A stretch of 64,000 nucleotides of DNA, from assembly GCA_958295665.1 (NCBI GenBank), contig OY282560.1:271300177-271364176 (forward strand), in the 5' to 3' direction. A model generated the notes under the pieces. It saw only the letters and a program-made list of their open reading frames with translations, ran no database searches and was not told the origin of the DNA. Each line of letters starts with the position of its first letter. Positions within the stretch are counted from its first letter, which is position 1. This document shows, piece by piece, positions 56,920-64,000 of the stretch. The translations under genes and the position numbers were made by a program. This stretch comes from Tipula vernalis. Its lineage: Eukaryota; Arthropoda; Insecta; Diptera; Tipulidae.

Positions 56920-58160
56920 CTAATGCTCGACAAGTTTAGTAGTAGACGATGGTACGAAGTATTTTCTTGTTTATAATTTCCTGGCACTCATTTTATTACA
57001 TTTTCAATTTTTACTACTTTATATTTCTATAAGGATTATTTATACAATTTTAAAAGAAATAGAAAGTAATAAAACCGTTAAATATTCGAAAGATATTCAG
57101 CGATTTCCGTTTAATTAGAATCATCCTCAAATAGTGATCAAGATGAAACTTACAAAAAAAAATAAAGAATGGCTTAATTGTATGGACACACCGTGGAACA
57201 CTGTAGAGATGAAGTTCAAGGAAACTTTCACGGGAAGGCAGAAGGATTTGGCGACCAAAAAATCAAACAATACTGAATTTTCTAAAGACTGGATTATATA
57301 TGTCCATCCTGATGCTCATAGACTGGTAAGAAAATAACAATATAATCGAATTCTATTTTTGAATTCAAATTTTTTAATTTAGATTGAATTAGAATTTGAA
57401 TCGTTATATCCTGGCAGAGAACTTAGTTTGAAGCAAAATTGGATCGGTTTTGAAGGAAAAATTCAAAATGTATGGTTCAAAAATAAAGATAAAAAATAAA
57501 TGTATGGTTCAAGGATTAGATTCTATATCGAACAATAGTGGTAAGTACGGAGTTACTTAAAGAAAATTTAAAAGGCTATAAATTATTTTAATTATTTCAA
57601 TATTAAGCATTTATTAAACCACAAACCTAAAAAAAAATGGCATACCACTTTCAAAATAAATGGCTCATATAATGAATTTTTTTTAATTTATTTGTAATTT
57701 TAACTTCGCATCATGAATTACAAATCGTAATTATTTAATATCCAGATTATATATTATAATATATGTACATACCGCTTATCTATTAACTTAATATATACTT
57801 AGCTTATTAACATGTTCAAAAAATTGAATTCTTTTCAGAGTCTAAAGCTGTTATTATTTTGAAAGCACTTCATCACATTTTAAGGCCGACGAGCCGAGCA
57901 ATCAGAAAAACTGATAGAAAAATATGGAAAATATCCATAAAAAATCCATTAAAAATTCTTATGATATATCCGATAAACACAAGAATAAATTGATGAAAAT
58001 AAATGACATATTTATTAAAAATAATGAGGCTTATTTGATTACACAATGTCGCCTTATTTAAACTTTGGACAAACATTTAAAGGCATTTATGGTTGGGAAC
58101 TTTGGTTTAGAATGTGATACTATAAAACTAGGTCAGACTCATCTAAAACCTTTTATACTA

Positions 58161-59630
58161 CAATATATATACTACCTGATAATAAAATTTATTTTAAACC
58201 AGCTATTATATAATTTAATTATGTATTTGATAATTAGTATTAAGTTAATATTAAATAAATTGAAATGAATATAATGGTAGTTTTATTATTTATTTAACAT
58301 ACGATTTATGTATAAATCGATCTTAAATTAAGGAAACAATAAGTTTTTCCTGTTTCAAATGTAATACATTTATGCATATTATCATTGAATTTAGTTCATT
58401 ATAGACATAAATTTATAGTGTATTAACATAAAAATATGGATAAGGATGCATTTCGTCAAGGAATAATTTTCTTAAACCAAGAAATCTGATCATTAAATAT
58501 ATGTCACGCAGACCAATGTTTAATGTCCATTTTGCACAGAACTAATGACAAATCTGTGTTTAAGCTTTAAATGTATGATTAAAAGACATAAGTTTAAGAT
58601 TCGTTTTAATACATTAATTTTAATTTGCAATTCATTGCAATAATGTCGAAAATACACAAGTTGGATACCAAGTCAAAAAAACATTGGCATTAATTACAAA
58701 ATCATCAAAAATAGGCATTAATTTTGTCAGTGTACTGTCAAACAATTAGTTCCTAAAAACTTCTATTAAATAACAGTAAAATTCTTGCCACTGTAAGATA
58801 TAGCCTACTGAACGACTAAAAGCAGAGCACCTTGTATTATATAGAGCCTTAATCTAAAAATCTCAGCTTTTCTAAAGGAATTAGAAACGATGAAAAAATC
58901 AAACTTTCCATAGTAAAACACACAAAACAAATGGGAAATAACTTTTTTTTTTCATTGAACGATTTTTAAATAAAAATTCACAAACTCTTTATTACGCACT
59001 ATGAAGTAACTAGCAGAAATGTTTGAAATTCAACTTACATGAACATCTCTAAGAAAATGATTTTCATTTTCTTTTAATAATTGATTTATTTAAAGAAACA
59101 TTTTTACAACAACAACAATCTCCACTAAATTTAATGAAAGCTGCTTACACGTTAAAAAATAAATTTAGCTACTTCAATACTCGCCAATAGATAGGTAGCA
59201 AAGCTCTCCACTGCTGTCAAAATTTTCGTTTCACAAAAACAAAAAAAACTCAAAACAATATTTAGCGTATTTCCTTGACAAATTTAAAACAACAATTGCA
59301 TAGGATAAATCCCCGCAAGAATAACATTAACCCAAAAAAAAAAATTGGGTTTATTTAAACATAATTCTAATTCTTGGTTATGATACCTGCCACCAGAGTC
59401 ATAATACATATTAAATTTATATTTTATTTCGAAAGGTTGGCTTTTGTCAATTAAATCAAATTGGCTATTTTCTTGGAAAACAAATAAACCCGAAATAATT
59501 CGAATTCAATTTTGGTCAACAAAATACGCTAAATGAGGTTCAGCTAAAATTATTATGTTATAATTTTACCAACCAATACCAACCTTATTACAGTGCTAAT
59601 AACAAAAATGATCAAAAATGATGTTTCAAT
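58161..59630. other. AT-rich stretch, nothing recognised
   Basis: No coding pattern or repeat structure was supported. Confidence 0.4.
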
Positions 59631-59639
59631 GAATTTACG

Positions 59640-60410
59640 TTAAAATTTTGTAATGCGCGATTGCACCCAGTGAATGGAAAATATTTACCTAACCATTTGA
59701 GCAGGAAAAAATGGCAGTTATCTGTTTTAAATATAAAAGAGGCCACCGGTGTAGATGTTATTTTAACAGGAATGTCTAATGGGATATTAAAATTTTGTGC
59801 TGGAACATTTAACTTAGATTTATACGGGTATATCACGGTCATTAGGTAAATATAATGTTTTATAAAAATTAAAGAAATAAACTATCTGTAAGTTTCTGTT
59901 ACGGTTTAACATATTCAACAAATCAACTGCAGTCTTACTTTGATATTTTCACCGAAATCAGTTCAACTTTAGTTGACATAATTACAGTGCATGATGTAAC
60001 AAAACCCGTCGATCACGATTGTGTTGATTTCGATGAATTTACATGGAAATTGTGTAATGTGATTGCACACAGTCAATTGAAAATATTTACATAAATCATT
60101 TGTGCCGAAAAAAATAGCATCGTTGTGTGTTTCAAATATAAAAGAGGCTACCGTTGTATATGTCATTTTAACAGGGATGTATAATGGGATACTTTTTTGT
60201 GCTGGAATCTTTGTTTTATAAACGAGATTTATACGAGTATATCGAAGTCATTAGGTAAATATGTATAATGTTTTATAAAAAATAAGGAAATAAACTATTT
60301 GTATATTTCTTTTACAGCTTAACATATTCAACGTATCTACTGCAGTCTTATTTTGGCATTTTTACAACAACAATGCCGTACAATTTCATTCCGGCTAGAA
60401 GCGAAGTAGG
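59640..60410 (+). pseudogene. Tandemly duplicated exon-like unit, probably decayed ArfGAP (SMAP-type) exon
   Basis: Two copies of a ~408 base unit start at about 59645 and 60052. Each has an exon-like part ending TCATTAG followed by GTAAATAT, a short intron-like part (in copy 2 ending TTCTTTTACAG), and a second exon-like part starting TTAACATATTCAAC. Copy 1 has a 62-codon frame from 59661. In copy 2 AATGGGATACTTTTTTGTGC TGGAATC and then GAGTATATCGAAGTCA align loosely with the ArfGAP coding sequence for N-G-I-F-L-C, C-A-G-I and H-I-S-R-V. A SMAP-type ArfGAP exon lies downstream at 63790. The link is plausible but weak; the duplication itself is certain. Confidence 0.4.
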
Positions 60411-60507
60411 AATAGAATAATTCCATTCTTAACGTAGTTGCAGTGTTTACCACAATAACAATTCCCAATTTTTCGATAAATCACAATTTTAAATTTTGTT
60501 AAATATA

Positions 60508-60917
60508 ATTTCGAATTATTAAGTCCGGTACACATTGAGAACGAGCGACGAGAACGAATTTTCATTTTTCACCAAATTTGGTAAGAGAATTGTTAAAATA
60601 GCGAAAACCGTAAGTTTTTAATTAACGATACTTAAAATATCGCGTATTTACTAAAAATAAAACGTAAAATTTTAACAGTTTTAATAAACAATTTTAATTC
60701 ATCGTCAATTCAAAATTTTCGAAGATAAATTAAAATTTTTTATTAAAAGTTTTTCTTTTTATGCTTAGTAAATGCACAATATTTTATGTATTCTTAATTA
60801 GAAAGATACGGTTCTCAATATTTTAAACAATTTTTCGCTATTTACCAAATTTGGTGAAAAATGAAAATTCGTTCTCGTCGCTCGTTCTCAATGTGTACCG
60901 ACCTTAATAATTCGAAA
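60508..60917. mobile_element. MITE with ~75 bp terminal inverted repeats
   Basis: The left arm CCGGTACACATTGAGAACGA then GCGACGAGAACGAATTTTCA and CACCAAATTTGGT is mirrored at 60838-60900. Pairing extends outward through TTCGAATTATTAAG. About 410 bases, non-coding. Confidence 0.75.
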
Positions 60918-60953
60918 TGATATTTCATAACTTAGCTTTGTTTCATTTATATA

Positions 60954-61077
60954 GGGCCTATTTGATAAATCTTGCAGTGCTTGTGGTTTTACTTGTCTCC
61001 TTTGATTTATTTTCTATTGATGAAATAAAGAAAAAAATGTTCACTGCACCGCACCGTGCGAATTATCAAACAGACCC
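60954..61077. mobile_element. Possible small MITE
   Basis: The left end GGGCCTATTTGATAAATC and the right end (inward GGGTCTGTTTGATAATTC) pair with two or three mismatches, and GCAGTGC/GGTGCAGTG follows inside. About 124 bases. The target duplication is unclear. Confidence 0.5.
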
Positions 61078-61333
61078 ATAATAGCAATGCTTATATATAA
61101 TAATGCGTGATCTTAGGGCCGTATTTATAGTCGTCACTACAACTATAGCAGTAGTTACTGTTTTCGAGAAACAACTGTTTTTGATTTGATTTTTTTTGGT
61201 ATTTTTAGTCACCACTAAAACAACTGTTTTAGCATCGATTTTATTTTGCTAGTTATAGACATTATTGAAACAACTGTTTTCGAACTAGTGCTACCAACAA
61301 AACAAAAATTAAAAACTTATAGAATATGTCAAA

Positions 61334-62144
61334 ATGAGTCGATTAGAAGATAATCACAGAAAAATTATTATTGAAATTATTAAAAAATACAAAGATATTT
61401 TAGAAAATAAAAAAACCGATTCAGTTACAAACAAAGAAAAGAATGATTGTTGGTTAAAAGTGATGAGCGAATATAATTCGCAAATAATTGGTTCATCAAA
61501 AAGCGTGAAACAATTAAAGGCTGCGTACGCAAATTGGAAAGGGAAATTAAGGAAAGATATTGCATAGAAACGAATAGATGTTCTGGGTACAGGTGGAGGA
61601 CCGTCAAATGTGAAATTACCAGAAGCCGATGGGGAATTATATGACCTTATTTTGCCAACTATTAATCCTCGACGTAATAATTGTGATTCTGATAGCGATT
61701 ATTTTAATCAAAAGGTAATTAAAGATTCTAAATAATTTAACATCAATGTTATGATAATTAATTGAATACATAAATTTTTAGGAACAAGAAGAGAACCCGA
61801 CACAAAATTGTGATGTAGATGATAACGATTTTGAAGCGGAATACTTAGAGGAAGACACAATGAATGAAACAGGGAACGAAGTTACAACAGCCGAAACCGT
61901 AACAGCGGCATCAACGGTTTTAAATCTGCCATCAACATCATTTGTAAGTCAAACGCCAGTGGTGGCTACCTTGCCTCGAGTAAGGAAAAGAACTTCTAGT
62001 TTAAATCGAAAAATAGACCTTTAATCACTTCAAAAAAAACACTGCTTTCTAAAATAAAGTCAAATGAAGCAAAAGAAAAAGCATATAATGCTCAAAGAAT
62101 GTATTTTGAAAAAAAGATTGCTCGTCTCGACCAAATAACAGATT
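61334..62144 (+). pseudogene. Harbinger accessory Myb/SANT-like (zeste-type) DNA-binding protein
   Basis: ATG at 61334. The N-terminal ~75 residues form a Myb/SANT-like domain (TNKEKNDCWLKVMSEYNSQI, then SVKQLKAAYANWKGKLRKD). An in-frame TAG at 61565-61567 interrupts; the same frame continues with RIDVLGTGGGPSNVKLPEAD and reaches 61714. An intron at 61715-61781 (GTAATT..TTTTAG) follows, then an acidic segment (EQEENPTQNCDVDDNDFEAE), VRKRTSSLNRK, a frameshift near 62010-62020, and the C-terminal EKAYNAQRMYFEKKIARLDQ to a stop at 62142-62144. In this superfamily the Myb-like protein binds the element ends and brings the transposase into the nucleus. Without the stop and shift the gene would be complete. 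Confidence 0.82.
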
Positions 62145-62225
62145 AAAATAATCAAATTATGTGAATTAATATAAAATAAAAAAAATTGAATTCAACAGTT
62201 TATTTTTAATTTATTTTTATAATAA

Positions 62226-63401
62226 TTAAAATTGAGCGCAAATTAAATCACGAATATTTGTATTTGTTGTACATTCAAATCGATTGGGCGGTACCTCAGT
62301 AACTTGCTGTTCGCCTTCTTGGAACTCCTCATCACTTTCGATATCAATTCTAAAATCAATTGCAATATTATGTAATACTACAACAGCAACAATCACAACT
62401 AAAAAATTATCCAAATCGATTTGTGAAGCTAAAAATTATTATTATAACTAAAATATCATTTCGGAGTTTGTATAATATTCAATACCTTTTGCAAGAACTG
62501 AAAATCTGCGTTTCAATATTCCAAACGCTCTTTCTATGCAGACCCGCGTTGAAGATAATACTTTGTTAAACGCTACTTCTTGATAAGTTATTGGGTTTCT
62601 GTAAGGAGTAATCAAATATTCTTTACAACCATAACCACCATCACCAATCAATAAATTATCGCCGAATTCCCCACTCTCAAATCGGTGTTTAATGGACGAA
62701 AAATTAAAAATAGTCTGGTCGTGTGCGGATCCATGCCACCTGTGCAAAATTTTATATTATAAAAAAGATTTATCAAGTTTATCTCAAGTTTACCTTGCAA
62801 CCAAATCTATAAATTTGCAATCCGCATCACATATTCCCTGCATATTAATTGAAAAGAATCCTTTCCGATTTCTATATATTTCGGCGTTGTCTTCTCCTGG
62901 CGATTTAATTGGAATATGGCATCCATTTAGACATCCAATACCACGTGGAATTTTTTTCAAAGTATAAAAATTTTGTACTGCTTTCTGACGTTCTTCTATT
63001 ATAGTGGGCATTCGAATAAACTGTTTTTCTAATCTGGCAAAAGCTTTTGAAACTGCATGCACTGTGTAGCTTACAGTTGATTGGCTTATATCAATCAAGC
63101 CTCCAGAAACTATCTGAAAACAACCAGTCGCGTAATAACGTAGAGCAATCATGATTTTTTGCTTTACCGTCAAAGGTAAACCTCTATTATCAATATGCTT
63201 CAGATCCTTTTCCACTAACGTTTCCAAATAACTTAAGGCTATTTTCGTAAATCGGAATCTTTTTTTAAATTCCTCATCTGTATAAAAATCTTCTGTGATT
63301 CGTTCTTTGTAGCATTTTTCTTTTCGGACACAGTTATTTTCTAATAAATAATCAGAACCATCTGACGCGGATGATGATATTGAAGAAAATGAAGAATTCA
63401 T
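62226..63401 (-). pseudogene. Harbinger transposase (HARBI1-like), first catalytic Asp changed to Asn
   Basis: ATG at 63401. Exon 1 (63401-62794) has an acidic N-terminus, an HTH-like region (LPLTVKQKIMIALRYYATGC, ISQSTVSYTVHAVSKAF), then GCLNGCHIPIKSP, where family members have IDGTHIPI, and ICDADCKFIDLVA with the second Asp. The intron 62740-62793 has clean GT..AG ends and keeps the frame (A-R-W). Exon 2 (62739-62448) has WHGSAHDQTIF, GDGGYGCKEYLITPYRNP and STRVCIERAFGILKRRF with the catalytic Glu. The C-terminal part (62414-62226) has VVLHNIAIDF; the join at 62415-62447 is not clean, so a second intron or a small lesion is there. The DDE triad is therefore N-D-E as read. The product would cut and paste the element; as written it should be inactive. 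Confidence 0.85.
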
Positions 63402-63789
63402 TTTAGAGTAAAATATTTTATTTATTTGTTGTATATAAACAATAAAATAAATATATTTACACTGATTTTATGACAATTATATTTATTAAGATAAAAATTT
63501 AGTTTTTGACATTAATTTCGAAATTCGAACACAATTTACAATAAAAAAATTTTATTTTCGAAAATTTGTAACAACTGTTTTAGTCGCCGATATCCACGAC
63601 TATAGTTGTAGCAACTGTTTGAAACAGTTGTTATAGTGAGGTTTATAAATACCAAAAGAGTTGCTTTAGTAACAACAGTGGTTCTAGTGCGGACTATAAA
63701 TATGGCCCTTAGTATCGCGTGATTTTATTGATTGATTTATTTGTTTTTCAAAACCACCATGAGCTTCAAAGAATATCGGGTTTTTTTAT

Positions 63790-63915
63790 GCATACAAGCA
63801 AATGGGAAATTCAAGAGCTCGGGCTGTATATGAAGCTCAATTACCGGACGAATTTTGTCCAACACAAAATGATTCAGCGCTAGAAAGCTTGATTTGAGCA
63901 AAATACGAACATTAG
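63790..63915 (+). pseudogene. ArfGAP-domain exon, SMAP-type
   Basis: From 63799 the plus strand reads QMGNSRARAVYEAQLPDEFC, then TQNDSALESLI, a TGA, AKYEH and TAG followed by GTAAAAAG. This closely matches the middle of the ArfGAP domain of SMAP-type proteins (MGNSRARAVYEA.LP..FRRPQTD.ALE.FIRAKYEH). ArfGAPs stimulate GTP hydrolysis by Arf GTPases at Golgi and endosome membranes. The TGA stands where Arg (often CGA) is expected, and FRRP reads FCP. Left of it, TATGCATACAAG may be a changed V-S-L-Q. The rest of the gene would lie beyond the window edge. Either a dispersed pseudogene or an exon of a broken gene together with 59640-60410. Confidence 0.72.
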
Positions 63916-64000
63916 GTAAAAAGTTTTATTAATGAATTTATTTTTTTAAACAACATTTTAATTTTTTGATACTTTTAGGTTGATAAGAACAAATAAGTTG

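Larger units (their letters stand above)
55036..58160 (+). pseudogene. SAM-domain protein gene, SAMD3-like layout, seven or more exons, probably decaying
   Basis: Proposed exons, all with GT..AG introns: 55036-55051, 55127-55330, 55416-55547, 55630-55751, 56097-56235, 57135-57325, 57383-57499. Phases agree at each junction. The apparent hydrophobic N-terminus seen when reading straight through 55052-55126 is intron. Exons 2-3 encode a sterile alpha motif (EFELLLNEWNLPHLKDKFA, then DQVEDLKLLLESDIDAIFPD and LRAKIIEW). Exon 5 has CRPTGRLYNKYRNEASHL and exon 6 KEWLNCMDTPWNTVEMKF, both like the order in SAMD3-like proteins. A stop at 57497-57499 follows a local duplication of AATGTATGGTTCAA. A last exon-like piece at 57840-58160 (SKAVIILKALHHILRP, later HLKAFMVGNFGLECDTIKL) has frame changes and a stop. 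Function unknown; SAM domains bind proteins. It may be a live gene ending at 57499 or a young pseudogene. Confidence 0.6.
61116..63708. mobile_element. PIF/Harbinger transposon, both genes present, TTA target duplication
   Basis: Terminal repeats of 17 bases (GGGCCGTATTTATAGTC left; GGGCCATATTTATAGTC inward from the right) with one mismatch, flanked by TTA (61113-61115 and 63709-63711). Total 2593 bases. A Myb-like gene on the plus strand (61334-62144) and a transposase gene on the minus strand (62226-63401) converge, the normal two-gene plan of the superfamily. Near both ends CAACTG occurs three times each (61172, 61222, 61271; 63572, 63612 and inverted at 63625) within AACAACTGTTTT-like words. 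CAACTG is the core of Myb recognition sites, so these may be binding sites for the element's own Myb-like protein. Lesions in both genes suggest recent loss of autonomy. Confidence 0.92.

Noticed and set aside
1..64000. CRISPR arrays, operons, ribosome binding sites and phage features
   Set aside because: The sequence is clearly eukaryotic (spliced genes, LINEs, SINEs), and none of the tandem repeats has the spacer pattern of a CRISPR array.

Overview
The window looks like AT-rich nuclear DNA from an insect, most likely a fly (Diptera). The reasons are the very high A+T content, short introns with GT..AG ends, an R2 element in its 28S rRNA target, Jockey-, I- and Penelope-type retroelements, several Tc1/mariner, PIF/Harbinger and piggyBac remnants, and a short CTAAC/CCTAA repeat tail on one LINE. 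No bacterial features were seen. Almost everything recognisable is mobile DNA, most of it broken. Only two pieces of host-type protein-coding sequence were found, both near the right end.

Layout. 0.2-4.3 kb: an array of a ~170 bp repeat, interrupted by an I-like LINE end and by a Penelope-like element (reverse transcriptase plus GIY-YIG nuclease) that carries a second, inverted copy of its own 3' end; both copies contain a hammerhead-ribozyme-like motif. 5.9-8.2 kb: Tc1/mariner-type remnants and a 185 bp tandem repeat. 8.6-12.6 kb: a full-length but mutated R2 retrotransposon flanked on both sides by short stretches of 28S rRNA gene, joined at the R2 target site. 14.6-20.1 kb: nested insertions (Harbinger / LINE / element with 8 bp target duplication / second Harbinger). 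20.1-30.7 kb: hairpin elements, a tRNA-derived SINE with a perfect 13 bp target duplication, a 1.43 kb foldback element, Tc1 and Harbinger fragments, an antisense Jockey fragment and an older SINE copy. 31.2-43 kb: second I-like LINE copy, a decayed Ty3/gypsy element with a small MITE in it, hairpin MITEs, an antisense LINE 3' end and an antisense mariner. 43.9-47.9 kb: a degenerate AT-rich block with a long (AT)n run. 49.1-52.8 kb: three related inverted-repeat elements and a piggyBac fragment.

55.0-58.2 kb holds a multi-exon gene or recent pseudogene for a SAM-domain protein, with an inverted-repeat element (itself containing a hammerhead-like hairpin) in one intron. 59.6-63.9 kb holds exon-like pieces of a SMAP-type ArfGAP gene, two of them in tandem. 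They are separated by two MITEs and a 2.6 kb PIF/Harbinger transposon that has both of its genes, clean TTA target duplications and a D-to-N change at the first catalytic position.

No operon-like cooperation is expected here. The only functional pairings are within elements: Harbinger transposase with its Myb-like partner, the two domains of the Penelope protein, and the domains of the R2 protein. All calls come from reading the sequence; no database search was possible.
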